Origin: JBKQVT01 sp963804825
GTDB lineage: Bacteria > Planctomycetota > Planctomycetia > Pirellulales > Thermoguttaceae
Length of the DNA stretch: 64,000 nucleotides
Direction: 5' to 3'
NCBI GenBank assembly: GCA_963804825.1
Contig: CAWDRV010000004.1
Span: 496,001 to 560,000 of the forward strand
The notes beneath the pieces were generated by a model. It had not been told where the DNA came from. It did not search any database and was given only the letters and a program-made list of their open reading frames with translations. Shown piece by piece: positions 1 through 10,593 of this stretch (the first letter of the stretch is position 1; every line of letters begins with the position of its first letter). Made by a program: the position numbers and the translations under genes.

Positions 1-980
1 GGGCAGACGTAACGTCCGCCCTTCGGACCCGCGCCAATAAACTCCGTCAACGTGCGGCCGACGAGCCTGGCGTCGCGGCGGGCCGCCCAATCGGTCAAAA
101 AAACCTGCCCGTTGCCAGCGCAGGCCGACGACATGTTCGGCGCCTGCTCCAGGACGCCGACAACCACGCGGGGATATCGTTGATGGACCGACTCGGCCAG
201 CTCCCTGGCGCCCGCGAGCGCCGGCCAGACGTGGATGACGCGCCGGATCGAGGCGGCCGCTTTGCGCAGGTCGCCCGACTGCTCCGCGTTACGGGCGTCG
301 GCCAGCGCCGCGGCGGCCTCCCCTTGCAGCCTGGCCTCCCATTTCTCCACCAACGGATGATGCGAGTAGCAGCCGGCCAGCTCGCGGAGCAACGCGCGGA
401 TCGAGGGATCATCGTCGTCGGCGGCATATTGTTCGACCAGCTTTTCCGTCATGGCGCCCATCACGGCGTCGAGTCTCGGGTGTTGCGGATTGCGGCGGTG
501 CAATTCCCGCAACACGCCCAGGGCATTGCGGTACTGTTTTCGTTCGAAAAACGCCCTGGCCTGTTGGAAGAGGAATTCCTCGCTCGCGGCGGCCAGCCCG
601 GCCATGTGAGGATAGTTGTCTTCGAGGAAGCTGAAATAGTCGTAGGCGTCGTCGAGTTTGCCCGCGGACAGCAGATCGTTGGCCTTCTGGAGCAGCATCT
701 GCTCGAACAGTTCCACGTGCTTGATCGACGCCCAAGCGATTTGGTACTTCTTGTCGGGCTGATCGACGAGCCGGATGACCAGGGTGTCGGTGGGCCTGGG
801 GCGGGCGGGCAGCCGCCGGCCGGGCAAATCCAGCGGCTTGACCCGCAGGACGACGCCGGCGTTGGCCTCGTCGAGAGTGATTTGATCGAAGGGGTCCTGC
901 TCGAACAGCGGAAGGTCGGCCGCGGCGGCTCCCGCGCCGCAAAGGCCGAACCAACATGCCAGGATGATGAGCGGTCGCAT
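1..980 (-). CDS. Secreted TPR-like protein, C-terminus off the left edge
   Basis: An open frame on the minus strand starts at ATG 980 and runs off the window without a stop. Residues 1-22 form a signal peptide (hydrophobic LIILACWFGLCGAGAAAA). Later residues form helical TPR-like stretches (KANDLLSAGKLDDAYDYF; KQYRNALGVLRELHRRNPQHP). The last visible part, with ARLVGRTLTEF and GGRYVCP, resembles the N-terminal region of family-5 extracellular solute-binding proteins, but too little is visible to assign this. The start lies 13 bases after the PQQ gene stop, so it is the fourth gene of a minus-strand operon. It is probably periplasmic; the substrate or role is unknown. Confidence 0.7.
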   Translation of the reverse strand, partial: MRPLIILACWFGLCGAGAAAADLPLFEQDPFDQITLDEANAGVVLRVKPLDLPGRRLPARPRPTDTLVIRLVDQPDKKYQIAWASIKHVELFEQMLLQKANDLLSAGKLDDAYDYFSFLEDNYPHMAGLAAASEEFLFQQARAFFERKQYRNALGVLRELHRRNPQHPRLDAVMGAMTEKLVEQYAADDDDPSIRALLRELAGCYSHHPLVEKWEARLQGEAAAALADARNAEQSGDLRKAAASIRRVIHVWPALAGARELAESVHQRYPRVVVGVLEQAPNMSSACAGNGQVFLTDWAARRDARLVGRTLTEFIGAGPKGGRYVC

Positions 981-993
981 GGATCGAGCCCGT

Positions 994-3900
994 TTACGGT
1001 GGTGCGAGTTGATGGAGACTGCCGTCGTGTCCGCCGACGAGGATGAGGTCGCCCAGCAGGACGGGTCCCGTTGCCAGCGGTTGACCGGCGTCAACGCGGC
1101 CAAGTTCCTTGCCGCTTGTGCCCGCCGCGCGCCAAACGACGCCGCCGGCCGCGGCCAGAAGGTAGTGGTCGCCGACCGCCAGCGGGCTGCCCGCCAACGG
1201 ACCGTGGGACAGGGCCGCTTGCCAGAGGAATTTGCCCGATGCGTCGAAGCAATACAACTGGCCGGCGTCGGTGGCGAGCATGGCGCAGATTACCGATACG
1301 GCGTGGCCCCCACGCGCAGCGGCCGGCGAGTGCATATTGCCCGGCGCGGTCGAGATCGGATTGCTGGAAGAAATCGAGGTTGCCCGCCGCATCGACGCCG
1401 CAGACCAGCTTTCCCACGGCCGCCAGCGGCGAGACGATCGGCGCCGGGAGTTCCCTTTCAGCGGCCGCTTCCAGGTGGGCTGCCGGCTGATCGGCCACGC
1501 GCAAGCGGTAGAGCTTGGTGCGGCCGTCGAAGATCACGACTTCCTTGTCGCCCAGCGCGACGGGCTGCGTCCACGCGGGCAGCGAGCGCGGCTGCAATCG
1601 AGGCTGAAACGGATCGCTCCGATTCTTGCCCGAAAACGGGTCCAGAAAGAACACCTGGCCGACTTGCGAAGGCGCCAGCAGTCCGCCGGCAAAGGCGATG
1701 GGCCGACAACTCAGCGGCCCCGGCAAGAGCCACGTCCGCGACGGACGTTGCGGATGGGCCAGGTCCACGGCCGCCACCCAATCGGACCCGGCGCCGCAAG
1801 TCAGCGCGAGCGTGTCGCCGCATCGGACCGCGTCGGTGACCGGCCCGCGCGATCCCGGCGGCGACATCGCCGGCTGGTCGGCGACGGTCTGCGAGGCCAG
1901 GGCGCGGCTGTCCAACTGGAAGACGCCGCCGGACGCGGTTGCGACCGTGATCTTGCCGTCGCCGCTGCCATCGGCGGCGTTCGAATCGACGATCGGCTCG
2001 CCGGCAAGGGGCACGGCCAGGCGGGTTTGCCAATAGGGAGATCGGTCGTCGGCGCCGAGGGAGGAGACCATGAGGCCCGGCATTTCGGCCGTGCGTCGGA
2101 CGCCGCCCTGAATTTTTCCACCGGCCGCTTCGCGGAGCGGTTCTTCCGCGCCGGCGGGGGCCAACTCGAAGACATGGCTGCCGGCATCCGTAGCAACAAG
2201 CACTTTGTCGCCCGACGCCGACGGCGACAACAGCGACGCCGCCACGTCCACATGCCCTTTCAACGGGATTGTCTGCACCAATCGGAGCGGCGTGGCCGAC
2301 GCGGAAGATTCCGCGGACTGGATTCCCAGGACCCGCAGCGACGAGTCCGCGGCGGTATCGTTGACCGCGACCAGCAGGTAGTCGCCGAACACCAGCGGCG
2401 GCGCCGCGATCGCGCCAGGCCCGTGCCCGAGGGAAAAAACCTGGCGGCATTTCCAGCCGGGCATCGCCAGGATGAACAGGTTGTCGTGGTCGGCCGCCTG
2501 GAAGACGAGATTGCGCCGCGGATCGACTACCGGGGCGATGGGCAGGGGTTGCGGCAGTTGGACAAAGCCCGCCGACTTGCCCGTGGCCGCATCGATCATG
2601 ACGAGCCGTCCGCCGAGGGTGGCCACGAGGACGCCGGCGTCGGCGACGACCGGCTCGGCGGAGAAATCGTCGTCGATGGGGTGTCGCCAGCGTGTCCGGC
2701 CGGTGGCCGATTGCAGCCGCTGGATCTCGCGGTGCGAAGCGGCGGCCAGGACCACGTCGCTGCCCGGTTGCGGCGCGAGGGCGGCGGGCAGGTCCGCGTC
2801 GCCCGGCCGGAGCGGATTGAAACCGACGTATTTCCGCCATAGGACCTTGCCATTGGCGGCGTCCAGCGCATAGACGGCGCCGGCGGCCGCGGCGAAGACC
2901 ACGCGTCCTTCCGCGTCCGGGGCGGTGGAGTTGAACGTGCGGGCGGCCAGGACGACCGTGGAGGGCGGTCCGGCCGGCTGGACCTTTCCCGCCGGCTCCG
3001 GCTTGGCGACCCAGGCGACGGCCGCCTGCTCCGCCAGGGCGATCTTCAGGACGGCCCCGGTCAGATCGGCATGTTTGGACAGGTTGGGATACGCGTCCAG
3101 CAAGGCATTGCGGACTCGATACGCCTCGGCGAAGTTCTTGGCCGCGGCGGCCTGCCCCATCGCGTCAATCGCCTTGCGCAGCTCGTCGTCGCCGGCGATT
3201 TTGTGCCGCGTCAATGCCAGCGAGGCCTCGACGCGGCCGAGCCGTTCCAGCGGCTTAGTCGCGGCGGGCAGGTAACGGTCGGCCAGCGACAACATCTCCT
3301 CGGCTTGGGCGATCGACTCGGGGGCAGGCCGTTCTCGGGCGGCCGAAGAGAGCGACTCGGCGGCCCGGGGCAGCATGGCGACAAGAATGGGGCCTGCCTC
3401 GGCGTCGAATTCCGCCTCGGGACTGATCGCGGGCAGGACCCGTTTCGCCGTCTCCAGGGCGGCCGACGAGGCGGTCTTCTCGTCAAACGCCAGTCGCAAT
3501 TCGGCCAGGCCGCGACGGACCCGCGCGCGTCCGGAACGCGCGTGCCGGGGAAAATAGCCCAGGAACCCGTCGTAGCCCTCGATGGCCTCGGCGTAGGAGC
3601 CTTTCTGATACAGGGCATCGGCCGGATCGAGCAATGCTTCCGGATTCGGGCGGTTCAGCAGCCAGACGGTGACGACCACGAGGACCAGAAGGACAGCGGC
3701 CGCGGCGCCGATCCAAACCCAGGGCATCTCCCAACGGCGGCGGCCTCCCGGTGACCGTCGCCGGGAGAGAGACTGGAAGAAATTCTTCTTTCGGGTCGTG
3801 GGCGGTCCGAGCGGACTCCCCTCGCTGACCGCGGCGGCCAGGCTCGGATCGCTCGCCAGGGCATCCAACGGACTTTCGGCCAACGGCGGCAAGCCCGCGG

Positions 3901-4303
3901 GCAAGGGGGGAAGTTCCTCGTCCAGCAGCGACGCGACGCCGGGGTCGGCCGCGGCCGGTCCCTTGGACGCCTGCTTGGGTTGCGTGCCCTTGGCGGCCGG
4001 CGCCGGCGGTCCGCCGGACGCCGGCTTGCTCGCGGCCGCGAGCAATTGTTGGGCAATCGCGGGGGTAAGCGCCTTTTTCTCGACGAGCAGTTTGGCGACG
4101 CGGCGGGCGGGGATCGGAGACTTCGACTCCGCAACCTGTTTGCGCAGCGCGGCCAGGATGCCGCCGGGCACGAGGCCCTTCTTTTCCAGGACATCGAGAA
4201 AGGCCGTTGCCGTCGGTTCCGTCGTCGCCGTTGTCGGCGTCGTCGGCGTTGTGGGCGTCGTCGGCGCCGGCTTGCCGGGATGGGGTTTCTGCGGGTCGCT
4301 CAC
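994..4303 (-). CDS. Membrane-anchored PQQ-type beta-propeller protein (one frameshift)
   Basis: This protein of about 1,100 residues starts at GTG 4303, which overlaps the upstream stop (GTGA). In order it has a Thr/Pro-rich N-terminus, a cytoplasmic Pro/Ala-rich part, one membrane helix (MPWVWIGAAAAVLLVLVVVTVW), a TPR-like stretch (DALYQKGSYAEAIEGYDGFL) and a long region of PQQ-like blades with repeats such as VYALDAANGKVLWRK, RLQSATGRTRWRHP and LYCFDASGKFLWQ. A one-base shift in a C5 run near 1306-1311 separates the last ~105 residues; both sides keep propeller sequence, so I treat it as one gene. It probably acts as a periplasmic binding or scaffold protein. No quinone-dehydrogenase active site was seen, so enzymatic activity is not claimed. 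Confidence 0.72.
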
Positions 4304-5226
4304 TTCGTTGCTTGCTCTTTTCGGAACTGTTCGAGCACGAAGAACTCGTATCCGTCGCCCGCCGCGCGGATGCCGAAGCGGGTCTTGCGAACGTTGTCGA
4401 TCTCGCGGCCGGCATGGTTCGTCTCCAGTTCGGCCAGCTTGGCCTCGACCGCCGGCGGAAGGAGCTTCAAGACGACTCGCTCCTCGGTGCTGATGCCTGC
4501 CCGGGCGAGCAGATCGGCGTCGGCCCGGCCGAGGTCGCCTTCGGACCAGGTCAGGTAGCAGCGCCGCTCGGCGCTGGCCGCGCCGGTATGGATTTCGGGT
4601 TTGGCCTTGGAGAGATTGCGGACGCACGTCAACTTGTTTCCCGGCAGGACGACGGCGAGTTCGATGCCGAAGAAGTCGAGTTGCCGGGCGTATTTGTCCC
4701 TGGAGAGGCCCTTGGTGAAGTGGAGTTCCCAGTTGCGGCGCAGGCTGGCCCACGGCTGGACGGCCTCGCGTGGATCGCCCCAGGAATCGCGGCCTTGGAG
4801 GGCGGCCCGCCGCGCCGGGTCGTCCAGCAGGCCGGCCTTCGCGCCGGCGGCGCCGGCCGCCATGGCCAGCGCCTCGCGCAACGGAGGTTCGGCTGGCTGG
4901 GCGGTCGGGGCGATCGGCGAGCGGAGGTCGGTCTTCAACTCCGCCACCGGCGGTGGTGAGGCGGCCTTCGACGGGCCGTTTTGCGGGGCCTTGGCCGAGA
5001 AGCAGCCGGGCAGGAAGATTGCCGGCAACAGCAAGGCGAGAAGGCTGGCAGTCCGACACGGCCGAATTGTCGGGTGCCACGGTTGGCTTGCCCAACCGTG
5101 TTTTCCGCACTGCTGGACAAGCCAGCAGTGGCACCCAACCCAACAAATGGTGATTCCGGATTGCGGACGTCGCGGCCAGCGGCGTGGGATGGGCTTTCGG
5201 CAGAGGTTCGGTTGTGCGTTCACCAT
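4300..5226 (-). CDS. Lipoprotein with a palindromic repeat in its N-terminal coding region
   Basis: The frame encodes 308 residues. A clear lipoprotein signal lies well inside the protein (SLLALLLPAIFLPGC, lipobox LPGC at about residue 75). The ~50 residues before it are unusual because they are encoded partly by a dispersed palindromic repeat (5072-5136). The in-frame ATG at 5226 has a GAGGGG ribosome site, but no ATG or GTG exists between repeat and lipobox. Either the repeat extended the leader or the true start is a rare TTG near the lipobox. The mature part has no recognised domain. It sits 27 bases after the prenyltransferase/HEAT gene and overlaps the PQQ gene by GTGA, so it is the second gene of the operon. 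Confidence 0.6.
   Translation of the reverse strand: MVNAQPNLCRKPIPRRWPRRPQSGITICWVGCHCWLVQQCGKHGWASQPWHPTIRPCRTASLLALLLPAIFLPGCFSAKAPQNGPSKAASPPPVAELKTDLRSPIAPTAQPAEPPLREALAMAAGAAGAKAGLLDDPARRAALQGRDSWGDPREAVQPWASLRRNWELHFTKGLSRDKYARQLDFFGIELAVVLPGNKLTCVRNLSKAKPEIHTGAASAERRCYLTWSEGDLGRADADLLARAGISTEERVVLKLLPPAVEAKLAELETNHAGREIDNVRKTRFGIRAAGDGYEFFVLEQFRKEQATK
5072..5136. repeat. Palindromic repeat family A, copy 1 (inside a coding frame)
   Basis: The element has two adjacent hairpins bounded by GGGTGCCAC and GTGGCACCC. The first stem is CACGGTTGG/CCAACCGTG and the second CACTGCTGG/CCAGCAGTG. The ends match five other elements in this window while the stems vary. This copy lies within the N-terminal frame of the lipoprotein gene (codons before the lipobox). 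Confidence 0.9.
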
Positions 5227-5253
5227 GCCCCTCGGGTGCGTATCAAGATGGGA

Positions 5254-6913
5254 TCAGTCGTCGAACTCCGCCTCCGGCCGGATGGCCAAGTACCACTGTT
5301 TCCAGTGTTGAATCTCCTCGTGGCGACGCTCTTCGGTCAGTTGTCCGGGGACGCTCCCTTTGCCTGGGGTGCGAGTGAGTCGCCGCAGGGCGTCGCAGGC
5401 TTGGACGGCCACTCCCAAGTCGGGATCGCCCAGGGCATGGACCAGGGCGGGCGTCAGGTCGAGGTTGCCGCCGTTGCCGATGGCTCGCACCGCGGCGAGG
5501 CGGGCCAGCCGCGACCGGTCGTCGACCAGGCGGCGCAGCAGGCCGGCGTGTTGGACGGCCAGGATCTCGGCCTCCCTGGGCGGCAATTGCTCCAAGGACG
5601 CAATCCCTTGGTCGAAAGCGTCGTCGCGATTCTGCAAGATCGGCAGCAGTTCGGCGGCCGAAGTCCACCGCGGCACGGGCAGCACCTTGCCCCCGGACAC
5701 CCGCACGCTGGCGGTCTCGTTGGGCAATCCGCGGCCGGCGACCAACATGCTCTCGCCGTAGCCGTAGGCCTTCTCGATGCTCTTCTTGGACGACCGCAAG
5801 AGGAACAGGGTGGCAAACGCCGTATCGGAGGGCTTTCCTCCCAGCGAGTCTTTCATCGCCCAACTGCCGTCGGCGTGTTGGGTGCCGATGAGGAAGTTGG
5901 CGCCTTCGGTGTACCACCTCGGTTCCGGCTGCGACTTTCCCTCGGCCAGTTCGCGGAAACTGGCATACCGTTCGTAGCCGTACAGATAATAAAAGACCCA
6001 CCAGTCCGGGAAGTTCATCTTATGGTGTCGTGCCAGGTACGCGTTGCCGCGGGCCTCGGCTTCCTTGAGGCGGCGCGGATTGATGGTCGTCTTGACGTTG
6101 CCCTTGGGCTTGTCCGCGGCGGCGTGCGGCGGCCGGTCGGCCTCGATCTCGACCAGTGCCGCGGGCAGGTTCTCGTCGCGTTTGGCCGCCCGCGGGATGA
6201 GGTCCAGCAGGTCGGCGCACATGTAGACGCTTCCCACGCCGCCCACGACCATGCTGGGGCGGATGTCTTCTCTGTTTCCACAGGCCGTTGACCGGGCTGA
6301 CGATGCCCTGGTATCCATAAGCCCCGGTAGGGTCCTGGGTCTTCAGCAACCAGACGGTCACTTTCTCGACCACCTCGCGCGAGACCTTGCAGCCGGCCTG
6401 TTTCGCCTCCCAGGCGCTGAGAACGCCGTATTGGGTCATCGAGGTGTCGCCGCTGTCACGGCTGGGATAGCCCCAACCCCCGCACGCTTTTTGCCGCGCC
6501 TTGAGGAACTGCAGCAGGTAACCGATTTCGTTCGAATACGTGCGGGCGTCGAGCGTGGCCAGGAAAATGATCGACAAGCCCGCGGAATAGATTTCGTGTT
6601 CGTCGTCGATGCTGATCTTGGCGGGTTCGACGCCTTTGACGACGTTTTGAATGGCTTGGACCGCTTCGACGATCCGCGGGTGTTTGTGGTCGGCGTGGTT
6701 CTTCAGCATCACCAGACCGACCAGGGCCTTGGCGCCCACGCGACCGTCCGTGGCCGCGTCGGATTCCAGGAACTTGACCGCGCTGGCGATGGCGGCCTTG
6801 ACTTGCGGACTCTCGGGCGTCAGCGCCGCGGCGGTCTGCCCGCGCAAACCGATCGCAAGAAGAACAACCAACCCGATTGCAGCCCTTGCCTGCAACAGAA
6901 GACTCGCCTTCAT
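5254..6913 (-). CDS. Secreted prenyltransferase-fold / HEAT-repeat protein (one frameshift)
   Basis: Starts at ATG 6913 with a signal peptide (RAAIGLVVLLAIGLRG). The N-terminal ~330 residues have repeats typical of the alpha-toroid prenyltransferase/squalene-cyclase-like fold (KACGGWGYPSRDSGDTSMTQ, YWTEGANFLIGTQ-like segments, DGSWAM). The C-terminal ~120 residues have HEAT-like repeats (LARLAAVRAIGNGG, LGDPDLGVAVQACDALRRL). An extra A in the AAA run at about 6275-6277 splits the frame between SPVNGLW and REDIRPSMVVGG; both halves are otherwise intact. This architecture is common in Planctomycetota as a non-enzymatic, probably protein-binding secreted protein. The catalytic DxDD of terpene cyclases is not seen. 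It is the first gene of the minus-strand operon. Confidence 0.7.
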
Positions 6914-7197
6914 CGGTGCGCCCTTATCGAAAAGAGGACGGACGGTCGAAATCAAGACGTCGTCCCTCCGCGGGGTTGAGTTTGTCGCACTCTCGACCGG
7001 GCAGGGGATGGGTGCGGTTTCATTGGCCGAATCGCACCCGAAAACCACGGACGAGAAGCCCTCAATAACGCCCATCGTAGTCCGGTCGATGGAAGCCGTC
7101 AAGTCGGCGGGAAAGATGGGCTTGGCGGCGGGGGGGGCGCGCGGGAGACAAGAAACCCCTGGAGCCACGCCGCCGAATTTGATACACTGCGGCTCCC

Positions 7198-7954
7198 ATG
7201 GGCATGCGATGGTCGGATGCGAGGTTGTTTTTCCGGGAGTTTCGGCGGAACTTCCACACCACGGGGGCGATTTTGCCCAGCGGGCGGCGCCTGGCCGCGG
7301 CCCTGGCCCGATTCGCCGCCGAGCCGGCCGACCGCCCGCGGCGAATCCTGGAAGTCGGGCCGGGCACGGGGGCCGTCACGCGACGGCTCGTCGAGGTCCT
7401 CGGACCGCAAGACCGGCTGGACCTGGTGGAACTGAACGCCAGTTTCGTCGAGTGCCTCCGTGGGCGGCTTCAGACCGAGCCCGCCTTCCAAGCGGTGGCG
7501 GATCGCACGCGGGTGCTGCATTGCCCCGTGGAAGACTTGCCGGCGGCACAGAAGTACGACCTCATGGTTTCCGGGCTGCCGTTGAACAATTTCGCCGTCG
7601 ACGACGTGCGGCGGATCTTGGCGGTGATGACGGGCCTGCTGGAGCCCGGCGGAACGCTTTCCTTCTTCGAGTACATCGCCCTGCGGCGTTTCAAGGCAGC
7701 TTCTGAGCCGCCGGCAAGAGCGAGCCCGGCTTCGCGGCATCGGCCAGGTGATGTCCGCAATGCTGACCCACGGCGAGATCCGCCGCGACGGCGTTTGGCT
7801 GAACGTGCCGCCCGCCTGGGTCCATCACGTCCGGGTCGGAGCGGAGGACCACGTGTCGGTCGTGGCGGTGTCGCGACGCGGCAGCGGCGTGGCCGGGCCG
7901 TCCGTTGGGACCGGTGCATCGACGGCAAAGCGGAGCGATCGTCCGTCGTGGTAA
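7198..7954 (+). CDS. Phospholipid N-methyltransferase-like SAM methyltransferase (one frameshift)
   Basis: A class I SAM-dependent methyltransferase related to PmtA-type phosphatidylethanolamine N-methyltransferases and rRNA adenine dimethylases. The SAM motif is ILEVGPGTGAVTRRL (residues ~51-65), the acidic strand LVELNASFVECL follows, and SGLPLNNF takes the place of the NPPY motif as in PmtA. An inserted base near 7696 shifts the frame; the downstream part LLSRRQERARLRGIGQV and WLNVPPAWVHHVRV is typical of the family's C-terminus. The final ~130 bases overlap the convergent GGDEF-like gene. It likely methylates membrane lipid head groups at the cytoplasmic membrane; the substrate is inferred, not shown. 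It is divergent from the operon to its left. Confidence 0.68.
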
Positions 7955-8778
7955 CAGGTGTGGTTGCCGGCGGCGGCTTTCAAGGCCGCTTCCGCCCGGC
8001 CAAGCAGGCACGCGTCGTCGTCGCCCCCTGACACTTCGGCGAGGCCCAGGCTCCGAGTGACCTCCAGCGCGCCATGCTTGGTCGGCAAGAGGCACCCGGT
8101 GGCGTTGTTGCGCACCCGTTCGGCCAGCGCCACGGCGTTGCCGAGGCACGTGGCCGGCAAGAGGACGGCGAAGCAGTCGTGGCGATAGCGATCGAAGACG
8201 TCCATTTCCCGCAGTTTTACGCTCAGGAACAGGCGCGTCGCCCGGAGGGCAAGCTCGACGGCGTTCAGGCCGTGCGTTTTCATCAAGGGATGATAGCCGT
8301 CCAGTTGCACGAGCATGACGGAGAAGGCGGGACCGCCGCGTCTAAATTCGGCGATGCGTTGCCGGACCTGGCGACGGAACGCCGTCTGGTCGCACTCGTG
8401 CGTCAGGACGTCGCCGGAGCGATTCCAGATGGTCGCCGTGTTGGGCGGGGGGACCGCCTGGGGCGACGGTCGAAGCGGAGTTTCCTGGTTTGCCGGTTCG
8501 GGGCTGGGCGTGGTCGTCGCGGCGGGCTGCGCGTCGGCGGCCGGCGTCGGGGCCGGTTCGTCAGGGATCGCGCCGGTCCCGCCCGCGGACGCGCCGGGAG
8601 GCACCCGGTCGCGGATTTCCGAGGGCCGGGGCTTTGGCGCCGATTCCCGGGCGCGGGCCAGCGCCCGATCATTTCGCGCAACTCGGCACAGGCTTCGGCG
8701 GAAAAGCCAGCAGACCCCCGCCAACCCGAAGGCAACGAGCAGAACCGCCGGCAGGAGTACGGAAATCATGACCGACAT
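7825..8778 (-). CDS. Membrane-anchored degenerate GGDEF protein
   Basis: The protein has 317 residues with one N-terminal membrane helix (MISVLLPAVLLVAFGLAGVCWLF), a Pro/Ala-rich linker to about residue 110, then a GGDEF-like domain. The domain scaffold is recognisable (FSVMLVQLDGYHPLMKTHG, RNNATGCLLP, SLGLAEVSGGDDDACLLGRAEAALKAA). The signature GGDEF position reads RHDCF (YRHDCFAVLLP), so it should not synthesise c-di-GMP. It lies 63 bases downstream of an HD-GYP regulator in the same direction and is probably co-transcribed with it. A sensor or effector role that binds or modulates c-di-GMP signalling is an inference. Confidence 0.72.
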   Translation of the reverse strand: MSVMISVLLPAVLLVAFGLAGVCWLFRRSLCRVARNDRALARARESAPKPRPSEIRDRVPPGASAGGTGAIPDEPAPTPAADAQPAATTTPSPEPANQETPLRPSPQAVPPPNTATIWNRSGDVLTHECDQTAFRRQVRQRIAEFRRGGPAFSVMLVQLDGYHPLMKTHGLNAVELALRATRLFLSVKLREMDVFDRYRHDCFAVLLPATCLGNAVALAERVRNNATGCLLPTKHGALEVTRSLGLAEVSGGDDDACLLGRAEAALKAAAGNHTCYHDGRSLRFAVDAPVPTDGPATPLPRRDTATTDTWSSAPTRT

Positions 8779-8841
8779 TTCAATCCAGCCTTGGCATTCG
8801 AGGGCATGTCGTGGGGGTGGTCCCGGCGTGTCGACGGCGAG

Positions 8842-10074
8842 CTACTCGACGTCGATGTATTCCATGCGGATTTCGATAATATCGTTGCGGGCGGCCAAGA
8901 ACGCATCGAGCACCTTGGGATCGAAATGCGTTCCGCGTCCCTCCTCCATGATCGTGAAGCACCGATCCAGGGGGAACGCCGGCTTGTAGGGGCGCTTGCT
9001 GCTGAGGGCGTCGAAGACGTCGGCCACCGCCGTGATGCGTCCGGCCAGGGGGATGTCCTCGCCGGCGAGCCCCATGGGGTAGCCGGTGCCGTCCCATTTC
9101 TCATGGTGGGTCAAGGCGATCTTGGCGGCCATGGTGATGATCGGCGAGCTTCGCACGTCCATGATCATTTCGCCGAGGAAGGTGTGCGACTTGAACATGC
9201 GCCATTCGTCCCGGGACATGGGCTCGAAGGTGCGTTTGCCGTAGATGCAGTGCCGCTGCATCATTTCGAACTCGTCCGGGGCGAGCGTGCCCGGTTTCAG
9301 CAAGATCATGTCGGGAATTCCGACCTTGCCCATGTCGTGCAAGGGGGCCGCGTGCTCGATGAGTTCGATGAACTGCGAGTCCAGGCCCATGCGGCGGGCG
9401 ATGATTTCCGCGTAGCGACCCACGCGAATGACGTGACGGCCCGTCTCGTTGTCTCGATATTCCGCCGCGCGGGCCAGGCAGTGAATCAGCTCCAGCCGCG
9501 AGGCGGCCAGTTCGGCGGTCCGGCATTGGACTTGTTCGGCGAGTTCGCGGGCGTAGTTTTTCAGATGGTCGTGGTGCGCCTTGACCACCAGGGCGTTGCG
9601 CACGCGGACGACGAGTTCGGCGGAGTTCACCGGTTTGGTCAGGAAGTCCGTGGCCCCAAGCTGCAGGGCCTCGAGTTTGACCTGGACGTTGTCGAAGGCC
9701 GTGCAGATCAGCGTCGGAATATGCGCCAACCGCTCGTCCTCGCGGATGCGCCGCAGGATTTCCAACCCGCTGACCTCGGGCATCATCACGTCGAGCAGGA
9801 CGACATCGGGCATTTCCTTCAGGACCATGTCGATGACCGGCCTGGGATCGTCGCTGGTCACGAAATGTCGATATCCGGCGAGTTCCAGATGCCTCTGCAC
9901 CACGCGGATGTTCAGCGCCTCGTCGTCCACGATCATGATCTTGGCCGACTCGTTCAACGCGCCAAACAGCCCGTCGGGCGGGGAAGCGCCGCCGGGGACT
10001 GTCGCCGTGCCTTGCGAGGACGCAGCCTCGGGAAAAGCCCCATTGGCGGCATGGGGAATAGCGGTCGTTTGCAT
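8842..10074 (-). CDS. Response regulator with HD-GYP c-di-GMP phosphodiesterase domain
   Basis: The protein has 410 residues from ATG 10074. After a variable N-terminus there is a receiver domain (KIMIVDDEALN; phospho-acceptor in VVLLDVMMPEVSG; conserved Lys in FLTKPVN), a short coiled-coil linker (ARELAEQVQCRTAELAAS) and an HD-GYP domain (TGRHVIRVGRYAE; HDMGKVGIPD; HEKWDGTGYP; AGRITAVADVFDAL). All metal-ligand and GYP motifs are present, so it is predicted to hydrolyse c-di-GMP when phosphorylated. No cognate kinase lies next to it. It is divergent from the FixJ-type regulator at 10594, leaving about 520 bases of shared upstream region. Confidence 0.9.
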   Translation of the reverse strand: MQTTAIPHAANGAFPEAASSQGTATVPGGASPPDGLFGALNESAKIMIVDDEALNIRVVQRHLELAGYRHFVTSDDPRPVIDMVLKEMPDVVLLDVMMPEVSGLEILRRIREDERLAHIPTLICTAFDNVQVKLEALQLGATDFLTKPVNSAELVVRVRNALVVKAHHDHLKNYARELAEQVQCRTAELAASRLELIHCLARAAEYRDNETGRHVIRVGRYAEIIARRMGLDSQFIELIEHAAPLHDMGKVGIPDMILLKPGTLAPDEFEMMQRHCIYGKRTFEPMSRDEWRMFKSHTFLGEMIMDVRSSPIITMAAKIALTHHEKWDGTGYPMGLAGEDIPLAGRITAVADVFDALSSKRPYKPAFPLDRCFTIMEEGRGTHFDPKVLDAFLAARNDIIEIRMEYIDVE

Positions 10075-10593
10075 GGTTCGGTCCTTCGCGAGGGCGATCC
10101 GGGGAGTTGCCAGCGGTCTGACCGGATAGGCTCCCCAGCAAGCTTTTGCAACAAGAAACCCTAGGTCGACGCGAGCTTGGGAGGGCGGTTTAATTTTTTG
10201 CCCATTCCCCACCACTGTATACCCTTGCGAGGGGGGGCCGTTGCTTGCCGTCATGCTCGAACACCATTGCAATGGAGCCCTTATCGGAGTTCGTTTGGGA
10301 ACGATTTGCCATGCCATGCCGCCCCGCAGCCGGCTTCGCGCCGCCACCCGCTCCTTGCAAGCTCGCTTGCAGTTCAAGTCGGCAGTGAATTTGTGCGCCA
10401 TTTGACGGTTGTGTAGGCGATTGCCGGTTTAATCCTTTTGATCTGTTTACTCTGTGTCATGCTGAGTTGCTTTTTTAAACGAGTTAACAAGAGGGAACTC
10501 CACATTGGTTCCTCTGCTAGCGCTCTGTCATTCTTCGATTGAGGAATGGGCGGCCTATGAACATTGTCCCGACGGACAGGGGGGCTTAGGTTC
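10075..10593. other. Divergent intergenic region between HD-GYP and FixJ-type regulators
   Basis: No gene is seen. The right half (about 10400-10500) is AT-richer than the surroundings and must carry the promoters of both regulators. A palindromic fragment AAGCTCGCTTGC near 10360 resembles the Family F hairpin at 43505. No confident -35/-10 pair could be assigned. Confidence 0.4.

Noticed and set aside
8074..10164. A 696-residue open frame on the plus strand
   Set aside because: It is antisense to the HD-GYP and GGDEF-like genes. No domain, signal or good start is seen, and its reading frame follows the codon bias of the opposite strand.
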